In this document: one piece after another, positions 7,222 through 15,417 of the stretch
Layout of the letters: each line of letters starts with the position of its first letter
How positions within the stretch are numbered: the stretch's first letter is position 1
Assembly (NCBI GenBank): GCA_039812405.1
Contig: JBDIAL010000026.1
Coordinates: 1-26,775, forward strand
Length of the DNA stretch: 26,775 bases
Source: Nostocoides sp039812405
GTDB lineage: Bacteria > Actinomycetota > Actinomycetes > Actinomycetales > Dermatophilaceae
Direction of reading: 5' to 3'
Notes under the pieces: generated by a model
What the model saw: only the letters and a program-made list of their open reading frames with translations
Database searches by the model: none
What the model was told of the DNA's origin: nothing
Made by a program: the position numbers and the translations under genes

Positions 7222-8150
7222 GGGCACGGGCCGTCGGTGCGGGGTCCGGAACGGGCCCGGCGTCGACGCCGGACCTCTTCGAGGTCCGGGAGCTGTCACC
7301 GGGCAGCTATCTCGGCCGGTGCCACGAAGGTACGCCGGGTCGCGCCTTCGGTGGCCACCTGGCAGCGCAGGCGCTCGCGGCGGCCGGCCGGAGCGTCGAC
7401 GACGACCGCCCCGCGAGCTCGCTCCACGCCACCTTCCTGCGACCCGCTCGGTCGCACGACGCCGTGTCCCTCGAGGTCGAGCCACTCGTCGACGGCCGGT
7501 CGTTCGTCACCCGCAGGGTGACGGCCCGGCAGGAGGCCGGGCCCGTCCTCACCATGACGGCCACCTTCGGGCGTGGTGGGCCGGACGAGCGTGGGCGAGA
7601 GCCCGTCGGTCCGGACGTCGTCCCACCCGAGCGACTCCCCGATCCCTATCCGGCCTGGCTCGCACGCGACCCCGACGACGTCGAGCGCGCCGTCTTCGCC
7701 CGCCACCTCCAGCTGCGCTTCCTCCCCGCCGCGTCGGGCGAGCAGCGACCCGGCGTCACCGCGCAGGACGTCTGGCTCCGTTTCGTCCAGGCGCTCCCCG
7801 ACGACACCCTCGTCCACCGCTGCGCGCTCACCTACGCGGCGGACCTGCTCCTCGCCTTCACCGCCGTCAAGGGAGAGGCCGACCCACGTCCCCTGCGGGT
7901 CGGTCCCTCGCGGGTCTTCGCCGCCTCTCTGGACCACACGATCTGGTTCCATCGGCCGTTCCGCGCGGATGCGTGGCTCCTGCTCGTCCAGCGCAGCCCG
8001 AGCCGCTTCGGGGGGCGCGGCCTGACGCTCGCGGAGGTCTGGTCCGGCGACGGCCGTCTCGTCGCCACCGTGGCTCAGGAGAGCGTGATCCGCGCCTCGA
8101 CGACGACCTCACCACCAACCTCGCCGACCGACGACAGGGACACCCCATGA
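7218..8150 (+). CDS. Acyl-CoA thioesterase II (TesB-like)
   Basis: Hydrolyses acyl-CoA to free acid and CoA. The 310-residue protein has the double hot-dog TesB layout: GRAFGGHLAAQAL in the first half, and SLDHTIWFHRPF and LVATVAQESVIR in the second. Asp239 and Gln287 correspond to the catalytic Asp and Gln of E. coli TesB (D204, Q278). GTG 7218 overlaps the thiolase stop as GTGA, and homology begins soon after (DLFEVRELSPGSYLG), so this start is favoured over upstream codons that read as out-of-family sequence. A thioesterase in a catabolic operon may rescue CoA from chains that stall, for example at methyl branches; that role is inference. Confidence 0.85.
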   Translation: MRARAVGAGSGTGPASTPDLFEVRELSPGSYLGRCHEGTPGRAFGGHLAAQALAAAGRSVDDDRPASSLHATFLRPARSHDAVSLEVEPLVDGRSFVTRRVTARQEAGPVLTMTATFGRGGPDERGREPVGPDVVPPERLPDPYPAWLARDPDDVERAVFARHLQLRFLPAASGEQRPGVTAQDVWLRFVQALPDDTLVHRCALTYAADLLLAFTAVKGEADPRPLRVGPSRVFAASLDHTIWFHRPFRADAWLLLVQRSPSRFGGRGLTLAEVWSGDGRLVATVAQESVIRASTTTSPPTSPTDDRDTP

Positions 8151-9607
8151 CGACCCCCACCGATGTCACCGAGCACCGCTGCCTCTACGTCGGCGGAGCA
8201 TGGATCGAGCCGTCCGGCGACGAGGTCATCGAGGTCGTGTCACCGCATACCGAACGTGTCGTGGGGCGCGTCCCGCGGGCGTCCGAGGCGGATGTCGACG
8301 CTGCCGTCGACGCCGCTCGGAGAGCCTTCGACTCCGGGCCGTGGCCACGGATGGCGCCCGCGGAACGGATCGAGGTCGTCGAGCGGATCGTCGGCGGCAT
8401 GGCGGGGCGTCGCCGGGAGCTCGCCGAGACGATCTCGCGCCAGAACGGTTCGCCCATCGGCTTCGCCGTCGTCGGCCAGGCGCTGAGCGCCATCGCGGCG
8501 TTCCGGGCGTCCGTCGCGCAGGCTCGGCGCCTTCCGTGGGAGGAGGAGCGGCCGGGACTGACGGGCCCGCTGCTCGTCCGTCACGAGCCGGTCGGAGTCG
8601 TCGCCGCCGTCGTGCCGTGGAACGTCCCGCAGCTGGTCACGGCGGGGAAGGTGGCCCCCGCCCTCCTCGCAGGCTGCGCCGTCGTCCTCAAGCCGGCGCC
8701 GGAGACCCCGCTCGACGCCTACCTCCTCGCGGAGATCTGTCACGAGGCCGGGCTGCCGGCCGGCGTCCTCAACCTCGTCCCGGCCGACCGCGACGTGTCG
8801 GCCCACCTCGTCGGCCACCCGGGAATCGACAAGGTCGCCTTCACCGGCTCCACCGAGGCGGGCCGCCGGGTGATGGCGGCCGCCGCGCCGAACCTGACGC
8901 GGGTCTCGCTCGAGCTCGGGGGCAAGTCGGCTGCCGTCGTCCTCGAGGACGCCGACCTCGACGCCGCTCTCCCGGACCTGGTCGCGGGTGCCTTCTCCAA
9001 CAGTGGCCAGGCCTGCGTCGCCCGGACCCGGATCCTCGTGCCGGCCTCCCGGTACGAGGAGGTCGCCGATCGCTTCGTGCGAGCCGCCGCGGGCCTCGTC
9101 GTCGGAGACCCTGCGGACGAGGCGACGCAGATCGGCCCGATGGTGACCCGCCGTCATCAACAGCGCGTCCTGCAGTACATCCGGATCGCTCTCGACGAGG
9201 GGGCGCGCCTGCTGACCGGTGGTGGCGTGCCGAGTGGCCGGTCGACGGGCTGGTACGTCGAGCCGACAGTCTTCGGCGACGTCGACAACTCCATGCGGAT
9301 CGCTCGCGAGGAGGTCTTCGGCCCCGTGGTCTGTCTCATCCGCTACCCGGACGAGGAGGAGGCCGCGCGCATCGCCGACGACTCCGAGTACGGCCTGGCC
9401 GGAACGGTCTTCGCAGGGGACGTCGACCACGGACTCGCCTTCGCGCGAAGGATCCGGGCCGGCACGTATGCCGTGAACTGCCACCGATTCGACGTCGCCG
9501 GCCCCTTCGGCGGAGTGAAGGGGTCGGGCTTCGGCCGCGAGTTCGGAGCCGAGGGGCTCCTGGCATACCTCGACCCGAAGACCATCCACCTGCCCGCGTC
9601 GGCCTGA
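8147..9607 (+). CDS. Aldehyde dehydrogenase, NAD(P)-dependent
   Basis: Oxidises an aldehyde to its carboxylic acid. The 486-residue protein is a full-length ALDH-superfamily member: VPWNVP (Asn159), cofactor loop FTGSTEAG (232-239), general base Glu256 in LELGGK and catalytic Cys290 in NSGQACVART. It starts with ATG overlapping the thioesterase stop as ATGA, with AGGGA 6 bases upstream. Directly followed by a zinc alcohol dehydrogenase, so the pair would convert alcohol to acid through the aldehyde. The C-terminus (FGGVKGSGFGREFGAEGL) is typical of medium-chain-type ALDHs. The exact substrate is unknown. Confidence 0.92.
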   Translation: MTTPTDVTEHRCLYVGGAWIEPSGDEVIEVVSPHTERVVGRVPRASEADVDAAVDAARRAFDSGPWPRMAPAERIEVVERIVGGMAGRRRELAETISRQNGSPIGFAVVGQALSAIAAFRASVAQARRLPWEEERPGLTGPLLVRHEPVGVVAAVVPWNVPQLVTAGKVAPALLAGCAVVLKPAPETPLDAYLLAEICHEAGLPAGVLNLVPADRDVSAHLVGHPGIDKVAFTGSTEAGRRVMAAAAPNLTRVSLELGGKSAAVVLEDADLDAALPDLVAGAFSNSGQACVARTRILVPASRYEEVADRFVRAAAGLVVGDPADEATQIGPMVTRRHQQRVLQYIRIALDEGARLLTGGGVPSGRSTGWYVEPTVFGDVDNSMRIAREEVFGPVVCLIRYPDEEEAARIADDSEYGLAGTVFAGDVDHGLAFARRIRAGTYAVNCHRFDVAGPFGGVKGSGFGREFGAEGLLAYLDPKTIHLPASA

Positions 9608-9631
9608 CGCGACGACGACAAGGAGACCGTC

Positions 9632-10711
9632 ATGAAGGCAGCCGTTCTGCGCACGACCGGTGACCCGACCCTCGAGGTCAGCGACGCGGTCCGGGCGACG
9701 TCGTTCGGGCCCGGCCGGGTCCGGGTGCGGATGCACCGCGCCGGGCTCTGCCATTCCGACCTCTCGGCGATGAGCGGGGTCCTTGCCCACCCGGCCCCCT
9801 TCATCCCCGGGCACGAGGGGGCGGGCGAGGTCGTCGAGGTGGGGCCCGGCGTGCCCGGCGTGACGCCAGGGGACCGCGTCATCGTCTGCTGGATGCCACC
9901 GTGCGACGACTGCCCGGCGTGCCGCCGCGGCGACGGCCACCTGTGCCGGGCCGGGTACGGCGACCTGGCGACGGTCAACTTCACCGTCGACGGCGAGCCC
10001 GTCCCCGGGATGCTCGGCAAGGGAACCTTCGCCGAGGAGGTCGTCGTCCCGGCGTACGCCGCCATCCCCATCCCCGACGACGTGCCGTACGACGTCGCGG
10101 CGCTCGTCGGCTGCGGGGTGACGACAGGGGTCGGCGCGGCCCTCAACACCGCGCGGGTCGCTCCGGGGGCGACGGTCGTCGTCATCGGCCTCGGAGGTGT
10201 CGGCATCAGCATCGTCCAAGGAGCCCGGGTGAGCGGCGCCGCCCACATCCTCGCCGTCGACCCCGTCGGGCGGCGTCGCGACTGGGCGCTGTCGTTCGGC
10301 GCGACCGAGGCCGTGCCGCCCGACGGCCTCCGAGAGGCCACGGCGCGGATCACCGGCGGGGTCGGGTTCGACGACGCCTTCGAGGCGGTCGGGACGGCGC
10401 GGACCCTCCGCGCGGCATACGACGCGACCCGGCTCGGGGGCACCGTCTGCCTCGTCGGCGCCGGCTCGCGCAGCGACGCCAACGACCTGACGATGGCCGA
10501 GCTGGTGCTCACCGAGAGGAAGGTGCTCCCGTCGTTCTACGGCGGCGACGACGTCCGCACGACCTTCGCGAAGGTGGTCGACCTGTGGCGGGCGGGCGCT
10601 CTCGACCTCGAGGCGATGGTGACGCATCACGTGCGGCTCGACGACATCAACGTCGCGATCGAGCAGATGCACTCCGGAGAGGCCCTGCGGACGGTCGTCG
10701 ACATCGCCTGA
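9632..10711 (+). CDS. Zinc-dependent alcohol dehydrogenase (MDR superfamily)
   Basis: Oxidises an alcohol to an aldehyde with NAD(P). The 359-residue protein has catalytic zinc ligands Cys40, His61 (PGHEGAGEV) and Cys161, structural zinc cysteines 91, 94, 97 and 105 (CDDCPACRRGDGHLC), and the nucleotide motif GLGGVG (186-191). ATG 9632 follows AAGGAG at good spacing. The 22-base gap after the ALDH gene and shared strand make one operon. It resembles class III and cofactor-bound actinobacterial ADHs in the cysteine block, so an unusual electron acceptor cannot be excluded. It would act on the alcohol freed by the alkylsulfatase at the other end of the window, by inference. Confidence 0.9.
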   Translation: MKAAVLRTTGDPTLEVSDAVRATSFGPGRVRVRMHRAGLCHSDLSAMSGVLAHPAPFIPGHEGAGEVVEVGPGVPGVTPGDRVIVCWMPPCDDCPACRRGDGHLCRAGYGDLATVNFTVDGEPVPGMLGKGTFAEEVVVPAYAAIPIPDDVPYDVAALVGCGVTTGVGAALNTARVAPGATVVVIGLGGVGISIVQGARVSGAAHILAVDPVGRRRDWALSFGATEAVPPDGLREATARITGGVGFDDAFEAVGTARTLRAAYDATRLGGTVCLVGAGSRSDANDLTMAELVLTERKVLPSFYGGDDVRTTFAKVVDLWRAGALDLEAMVTHHVRLDDINVAIEQMHSGEALRTVVDIA

Positions 10712-10713
10712 CG

Positions 10714-10731
10714 GGGCGCACCGACGCGCCC
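10714..10731. terminator. Weak hairpin between convergent genes
   Basis: GGGCGC (10714-10719) and GCGCCC (10726-10731) pair around a 6-base loop in the 62-base gap between the alcohol dehydrogenase stop and the convergent CoA ligase stop. A second imperfect GC-rich dyad follows at about 10741-10762. Position suits a two-way terminator, but the stem is short. Confidence 0.35.
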
Positions 10732-10773
10732 GGGGGCAGACCGGCGACCGCCGTCGGCCCGGCAGGGAGTCGG

Positions 10774-12435
10774 TCAGTCCGTGGGGGCGTGAGGAACCAG
10801 GCGTGCCCGGAGCTCGGACTTGAGGATCTTGCCCGTCGGGGTGACCGGCAGGGAGGGGACGACGTGCAGCTCCCGGACGCGCTGGTAGGGCGCCACGGAG
10901 TGGGCGATGTGGGCCGACAGCTCGTCGACGAGGTCGTCGCCGCCGACGGCCTCGGAGGTGAGGACGACGAAGGCGACGGGGACCTCGCCGGCGTCCGGAT
11001 CCGGCCGGCCCACGACCGCAGCCTGCGCCACGTCGGGGTGCCGGCAGAGGAGGTCCTCCAGCGGCTGCGGGTACACGTTGTACCCCTTGTAGATCACGAT
11101 GTCCTTGGACCGGCCGACGAGGAAGACGTACCCGTCGTCGTCGATGCGCGCGAGATCGCCGGTGTCGAGCCACCCGTCCCGGAACTGCAGGGCGGTGAGC
11201 TCGGGGTGGTCCTGGTAGCCGTCGGTGACCTGCGGTCCTCGGACCCACAGCTCGCCGACGGTCCCGGTGGGAAGGGGCGCGCCCTCGGGTCCGCGAACCT
11301 CCAGGTCCGTGTTCGGGAGCGCTCGCCCAACGGTACCGGGCGGCATGGGGCCGGGATGACCCACGCAGACGCCGAGAGTGGCCTCGCTCAGGCCATAGCC
11401 CTCCTGGACACTGGCGCAGGGGAAGGCGCGGGCGAGGGCGTCGAGCGAGGTCGTGTCGAGGGGTGCGGAGCCGCTCGTGATGAGCCGGACCGAGGTCAGG
11501 TCGCGCCGGCCCAGTTCCGGACTGCGGAGCAGGGCGTAGAACATGGCAGGTGAGCCGTTGACGAAGGTGACCCGGCGCCGCTCGGCCTCGGCGAGGTCGA
11601 GGTCGGGGTCGAACCGGCCGAAGACCGTGACCGTCGCGCCGAACAGCACGTTGATGTTGTGGTTGACCAGGCCGAGGCCGTGGAAGAACGGTGCGACGGC
11701 GAGGAACTGGCCCTTCGGCTGGAGATGCTGGCCGGTGAAGACGCCGGCGATCGGCTCGATGGCGAGCCCTCCGTCGTCGAGGGCGACGCGGTGGCCGCCT
11801 CGGGCCGCGGCCATCTGCGCGACGTTCGCGACGAGGTTCCGGTGGAGAACGCGGACGGCCTTCGACCGGCCGGTCGTGCCGCCGGTCAGCTGGTAGTGCG
11901 CGACCGACTCGGGGTCGGCCCGCACGTCGCGCAGCGGTCGGGACTCGAGCAGCTCGGTGAGGGGTGGGTATGCCGGTGCCGAGCCCAGGACCGGGGCGGG
12001 CGCCGCATCACTCTCCGGGACGCTGATGACGATCCGCGCTGCGGCGGGCGCGCCCTCCAGGCGGCCCGCACACACCGGATGGGTGAAGACGACGGCTGCC
12101 GACACCTCGCGCAGCTGGCGCTCAAGAGCGTCGGTGGGTTGCGTCGGGTTGACCGGGGCGACGCCGGCCCCGGCGAGCAGCGCGCCGTAGTAGGCGACGA
12201 TGAACCACAGGGTGTTCGGCATGTGGAGTGCGACGACCTCGCCGGGGACGACCCCTCGCTCCCGCAAGCCGCCCGCGACCCGGCGCGCGAGGTCGAGGAG
12301 CTCGGCGTAGGTGAGCGTCGTCTCGCCGTCACGCAGGGCGACCCGGTCGGCGTACCTCCGTGCGGCACCGAGGAGTATCGCGTCCGCTCCCGCACAGGGA
12401 AGGACGATCGGCTCGTTGACGGGAGTGGTCGACAT
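10774..12435 (-). CDS. AMP-dependent acyl-CoA ligase (FadD / 4CL-like)
   Basis: Makes an acyl-CoA from a carboxylic acid, ATP and CoA. The 553-residue protein shows ANL motifs in order: phosphate loop LTGGTTGRSK (about 183-192), EGYGLSEA, GWLDTGD, VGRSKDIVIYKGYNVYP and the catalytic lysine region TPTGKILKSELRAR. Those motifs are nearer to 4-coumarate-CoA ligase/medium-chain FadD enzymes than to the ACSL-like enzyme at 2758. ATG at 12435 is chosen because GAGGTGA lies just upstream; extension to 12516 crosses a palindrome and is not protein-like. It is the only gene between the two plus-strand operons on this strand, divergent from the thiolase at 12607, so a shared control region is likely. 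It would activate the acid made by the ADH/ALDH pair. Confidence 0.9.
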   Translation of the reverse strand: MSTTPVNEPIVLPCAGADAILLGAARRYADRVALRDGETTLTYAELLDLARRVAGGLRERGVVPGEVVALHMPNTLWFIVAYYGALLAGAGVAPVNPTQPTDALERQLREVSAAVVFTHPVCAGRLEGAPAAARIVISVPESDAAPAPVLGSAPAYPPLTELLESRPLRDVRADPESVAHYQLTGGTTGRSKAVRVLHRNLVANVAQMAAARGGHRVALDDGGLAIEPIAGVFTGQHLQPKGQFLAVAPFFHGLGLVNHNINVLFGATVTVFGRFDPDLDLAEAERRRVTFVNGSPAMFYALLRSPELGRRDLTSVRLITSGSAPLDTTSLDALARAFPCASVQEGYGLSEATLGVCVGHPGPMPPGTVGRALPNTDLEVRGPEGAPLPTGTVGELWVRGPQVTDGYQDHPELTALQFRDGWLDTGDLARIDDDGYVFLVGRSKDIVIYKGYNVYPQPLEDLLCRHPDVAQAAVVGRPDPDAGEVPVAFVVLTSEAVGGDDLVDELSAHIAHSVAPYQRVRELHVVPSLPVTPTGKILKSELRARLVPHAPTD

Positions 12436-12461
12436 CGTCACCTCGGTCGTGGTGCAGGGGA

Positions 12462-12480
12462 GTGGGACGATCCGTCCCAC
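12462..12480. promoter_or_regulatory. Palindrome in CoA ligase leader, probable operator
   Basis: GTGGGACG (12462-12469) and CGTCCCAC (12473-12480) are perfect inverted repeats around ATC. The dyad lies 27 bases before the minus-strand ligase start and right at its predicted transcription start, so a bound repressor would block that gene. As RNA it would be a short hairpin, so attenuation is an alternative. Confidence 0.5.
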
Positions 12481-12488
12481 CTCGATCA

Positions 12489-12516
12489 AGTTAATCCCAA
12501 GGAACGCGATAGGCAA
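12489..12516 (-). promoter_or_regulatory. Candidate promoter of the CoA ligase gene
   Basis: On the minus strand TTGCCT (12516-12511) and TTAACT (12494-12489) are spaced by 16 bases. Matches are 4 and 3 of 6, so this is a tentative call based on position in the AT-richer divergent region. Confidence 0.3.
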
Positions 12517-12532
12517 GAGATCTAGAGCACAG

Positions 12533-12547
12533 AAGTGAATCTTGACT
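12533..12547 (+). promoter_or_regulatory. AAGTGAAT motif and -35-like box before the eleven-gene operon
   Basis: AAGTGAAT (12533-12540) is followed at once by TTGACT (12542-12547), 5 of 6 to a -35. No good -10 lies at 16-18 bases (GATGAT at 12566-12571 is the nearest). The same octamer recurs upstream of other genes in this window. The promoter would drive the thiolase at 12607. Confidence 0.3.
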
Positions 12548-12606
12548 ATCTATCGTGCTTCGGGTGATGATGGGCGCCCAGCACCTGATCTGCCAAGGAG
12601 TGACCC

Positions 12607-13770
12607 ATGCCGGACGCCGTCGTCGTCGACGCCGTGCGCACCCCGGTCGGCACCCGGGGCGGTGCCCTGTCTGGGGTCCACCCCGTCGACCTGTCCGCCC
12701 ACGTCCTGCTCGCCCTCGCGGAGCGGACGGGCCTGGTGCCCGCCGACGTGGACGACGTCGTCTGGGGCTGCGTGACGACGGTGGGCGAGCAGGCCGGTGG
12801 GGTGGGCCGGTATGCGGTGCTGGCCGCCGGGTGGCCCGAGTCGGTCCCGGGCGTGACGGTCAACCGGGCGTGCGGCTCGTCGCAGCAGGCCCTGCACTTC
12901 GCCGCCGCCGGCGTCGCCGCCGGCCACTACGACATCGCCGTCGCCGGGGGAGTCGAGAGCATGAGCCGGGTCCCCATGGGCGCCGGTCACCGGGTCCCCG
13001 GCTGTGGCCGGCCCTTCGGGCCTCGTGTCGCCGGGCGGTACGGCCAGGACGAGTTCAGCCAGGGGCTGGGTGCCGAGCTCATCGCCGAGCGCTACGGCTT
13101 CACGCGGACCGACCTCGACGAGCACGCCCTCGCCTCCCACGCCCGGGCCTCGGCGGCCGTGGACGACGGGCACTTCGTCGGTCAGATCGTCCCTGTCCCG
13201 GTCGAGGTCGACGGCACGTCCCGCGTCCTCGACACCGACGAGGGCGTCCGCCGCGGCGGGACGCTGGCGCGCCTCGCCGAGCTCCCGACCCCCTTCCGGC
13301 CGGACGGGGTCGTGACCGCCGCGAGCTCCTCCCAGATCTCCGACGGGGCCGCGGCCCTCCTCGTCACGACGAGCGAGAACGCCCGCCGCCACGGATGGCG
13401 CCCGATGGCCCGCATCCACGCGGTCGCCGTCGCGGGCGCCGACCCCGTCACCATGGCGCTCGGGCCGATCCCCGCGACGGAGAGAGTGCTCCGTCGGGCG
13501 GCCCTGACCATCGACGAGATCGGCACGTTCGAGATCAACGAGGCCTTCGCGCCCGTCACCCTCGCCTGGCTCCGGGAGACCGGCGCGGACCCGGCGCGTC
13601 TCAACCCCCTCGGCGGGGCGATGGCGATCGGCCACCCGCTGGGCGCATCCGGCGCCCGGCTCGCGACGACGCTCGTGCATCACATGCGCGACAACGGGAT
13701 CCGGTTCGGGCTGCAGTCGATGTGCGAGGCCGGTGGTATGGCGAACGCGACGATCTTCGAGCTGCTCTGA
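12607..13770 (+). CDS. Acetyl-CoA acyltransferase (thiolase), paralogue of the one at 6061
   Basis: A 387-residue thiolase with nucleophile Cys89 (NRACGSSQQA), His343 (GHPLGASGAR) and Cys373 (MCEAGGMAN). Start ATG 12607 follows AAGGAG. Long stretches match the thiolase at 6061-7221, such as VVWGC, AAGWPESVPGVTV, FEINEAFA, VTLAWLRETGADPA and the last 20 residues, so the two are paralogues; by eye well over half the residues are the same. It is the first of eleven plus-strand genes with gaps of 42 bases or less, and would release acetyl-CoA or propionyl-CoA from the 3-ketoacyl-CoA made in the pathway. Confidence 0.9.
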   Translation: MPDAVVVDAVRTPVGTRGGALSGVHPVDLSAHVLLALAERTGLVPADVDDVVWGCVTTVGEQAGGVGRYAVLAAGWPESVPGVTVNRACGSSQQALHFAAAGVAAGHYDIAVAGGVESMSRVPMGAGHRVPGCGRPFGPRVAGRYGQDEFSQGLGAELIAERYGFTRTDLDEHALASHARASAAVDDGHFVGQIVPVPVEVDGTSRVLDTDEGVRRGGTLARLAELPTPFRPDGVVTAASSSQISDGAAALLVTTSENARRHGWRPMARIHAVAVAGADPVTMALGPIPATERVLRRAALTIDEIGTFEINEAFAPVTLAWLRETGADPARLNPLGGAMAIGHPLGASGARLATTLVHHMRDNGIRFGLQSMCEAGGMANATIFELL

Positions 13771-13780
13771 AGGAACTCCC

Positions 13781-14242
13781 ATGACGACGTTGACCACGGA
13801 CATCATCGGCACGACCGTGCCCCCGCACGAGGTGCTCGTCGAGCGCGGCCGGCTGCGCCTCTTCGCCCGCGCGGTCGGCGAGACCGACCCGGTCTACACC
13901 GACCTGGCGGCGGCGCGTGCCGCGGGGCATCGCGACCTGCCCGTCCCGCCGACCTTCCTCTTCTGCCTCAACATGGAGGTACCCGACCCGTTCCGGCTCT
14001 ATGGGGAGCTCGGCATCGACCGGCGGACCATCCTCCATGGCGAGCAACACTTCGCCTACCACCGGCCGGCGTATGCCGGGGATACGCTGCGGTTCGAGAC
14101 CAGGGTGAGCGACGTCTACGCCAAGAAGGGCGGCGCACTGCAGTTCCTCGTCCGGACGACGGACGTCACCCGGGACGGGTCGCCCGTCGCCACGCTCCGG
14201 GCGACGAGCGTCGTGCGGCAGACCGCTGGGCAGCCCTCATGA
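13781..14242 (+). CDS. FAS1-like/MaoC-type dehydratase half-subunit (hot-dog fold)
   Basis: This 153-residue protein matches the N-terminal 'FAS1-like dehydratase' type of hot-dog domain seen in HadA/HadC and ChsH-type partners: LFARAVGETDPVYTD, the VPPTFLF loop, ILHGEQHFAYHRPAYAGDTL and VVRQT. The D-x-N-P-x-H catalytic set of R-specific hydratases is not present at its helix (it reads ETDPVYTD), so it is probably the structural, acyl-chain-binding half of a heterodimer whose catalytic half is the MaoC protein at 16215. Start ATG 13781 has AAGGAA upstream and lies 10 bases after the thiolase. ATGA overlaps the racemase gene. Confidence 0.78.
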   Translation: MTTLTTDIIGTTVPPHEVLVERGRLRLFARAVGETDPVYTDLAAARAAGHRDLPVPPTFLFCLNMEVPDPFRLYGELGIDRRTILHGEQHFAYHRPAYAGDTLRFETRVSDVYAKKGGALQFLVRTTDVTRDGSPVATLRATSVVRQTAGQPS

Positions 14243-15375
14243 CCGATGTCCGATCCAGCACGACGACGGGCGGCGTCCTCTCCGGTGTCCGGGTCGTCGA
14301 GCTCGGTGGCATCGGGCCGGGGCCGTTCTGCGGCATGCTCCTCGCCGACCACGGCGCCGACGTCATCAGGATCGAACGCCCCGGCGACGCCGGTCGTGCC
14401 TCCGCGCACCCGGTGCTCCATCGCAACCGGCGCTCGATGGCCCTCGACCTGAAGGACCCCGACGACCTCCGGACGGCGCTGCGCCTCGTCGACACCGCGG
14501 ACATCCTCCTCGAGGGGTTCCGACCCGGCGTCGCCGAGCGGCTCGGCCTCGGCCCGGAGGTCTGCCTCGAGCGCAACCCCCGGCTCGTGTACGGGAGGAT
14601 GACCGGCTGGGGCCAGGACGGACCGCTCGCCGACGAGCCCGGTCACGACATCAACTACATCGCCGTCGCCGGGGCCCTCGGGGCCTTCGGACCCGGCGAC
14701 GCCGTGCCCACGGTGCCCCTCAACCTCGTCGGCGACATGGGCGGCGGCGGGCTCCTGCTCGCCTTCGGCATCACGGCGGCTCTCGTGTCCGTGGCCGCGA
14801 CCGGCAGGGGCCAGGTCGTCGACGCGGCGATGACCGACGGCACGGCCGTCCAGCTCTCGCTCGTCCACGGACTCCATGCGACGGGCCGCTGGGCGGGGCC
14901 ACGCGGAGCCAACCTCTTCGACGGAGGGGCCCCCTTCTACCGCGCCTATCGCTGCTGCGACGGTCGCTTCGTCGCGGTCGGCAGCGTCGAGCCGCAGTTC
15001 TACCGGTCGCTCGTCGTGACCCTCGGCCTGCAGGACGACCCGACCTTCGCCGACCAGCACGACCGGGCGGCCTGGCCGGAGATGGGCCGACGTCTCGCGG
15101 TGCTGTTCGCCACCCGAACGCGGGACGAGTGGGCCGACCTCTTCACGGGGCGGGGTGCGTGCGTGTCGCCGGTCCTCGGACTCGTCGAGGCGGCGGACCA
15201 CCCGCACAACAAGGCCCGCGGCACCCTGCGCCGCACGACCGACGGCGGCGTGGAGCCGGCCCCGGCACCTCGGTTCTCCGCCACGCCCGCACCATCGCCC
15301 CGCCCGGCTCCGGTCGTCGGCGCACATACCGCGGAGCTCCTCGCCGATCTCGCGTCGAGCGCGGTGGACGACTGA
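14239..15375 (+). CDS. mcr: Alpha-methylacyl-CoA racemase (class III CoA-transferase fold)
   Basis: Interconverts (2R)- and (2S)-2-methylacyl-CoA so that methyl-branched chains fit the S-specific acyl-CoA dehydrogenases. The 378-residue protein resembles Mycobacterium tuberculosis Mcr along its length: VVELGGIGPGPFCGMLLADHGADVIRI-type start, RMTGWGQDGP, GHDINYIA and NLVGDMGGG. His136 and Asp166 stand where Mcr has its catalytic His126 and Asp156. These residues separate it from plain CaiB-type CoA transferases, which use an Asp nucleophile. ATG 14239 overlaps the previous stop as ATGA. Its presence is the strongest clue that the pathway handles a methyl-branched chain. Confidence 0.88.
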   Translation: MTDVRSSTTTGGVLSGVRVVELGGIGPGPFCGMLLADHGADVIRIERPGDAGRASAHPVLHRNRRSMALDLKDPDDLRTALRLVDTADILLEGFRPGVAERLGLGPEVCLERNPRLVYGRMTGWGQDGPLADEPGHDINYIAVAGALGAFGPGDAVPTVPLNLVGDMGGGGLLLAFGITAALVSVAATGRGQVVDAAMTDGTAVQLSLVHGLHATGRWAGPRGANLFDGGAPFYRAYRCCDGRFVAVGSVEPQFYRSLVVTLGLQDDPTFADQHDRAAWPEMGRRLAVLFATRTRDEWADLFTGRGACVSPVLGLVEAADHPHNKARGTLRRTTDGGVEPAPAPRFSATPAPSPRPAPVVGAHTAELLADLASSAVDD

Positions 15376-15417
15376 TCCGCAAGCGACCCAGCAGCATACG
15401 AACGAAGGAACATCTCC

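Noticed and set aside
8240..11248. 1002-codon minus-strand open frame
   Set aside because: It lies antisense to ALDH and ADH genes and across the CoA ligase in another frame; composition is Arg/Asp/Gly/His-rich, the usual shadow of high-GC coding DNA.
11659..12525. 288-codon plus-strand frame opposite the CoA ligase
   Set aside because: Antisense shadow; the minus strand carries all ANL motifs.
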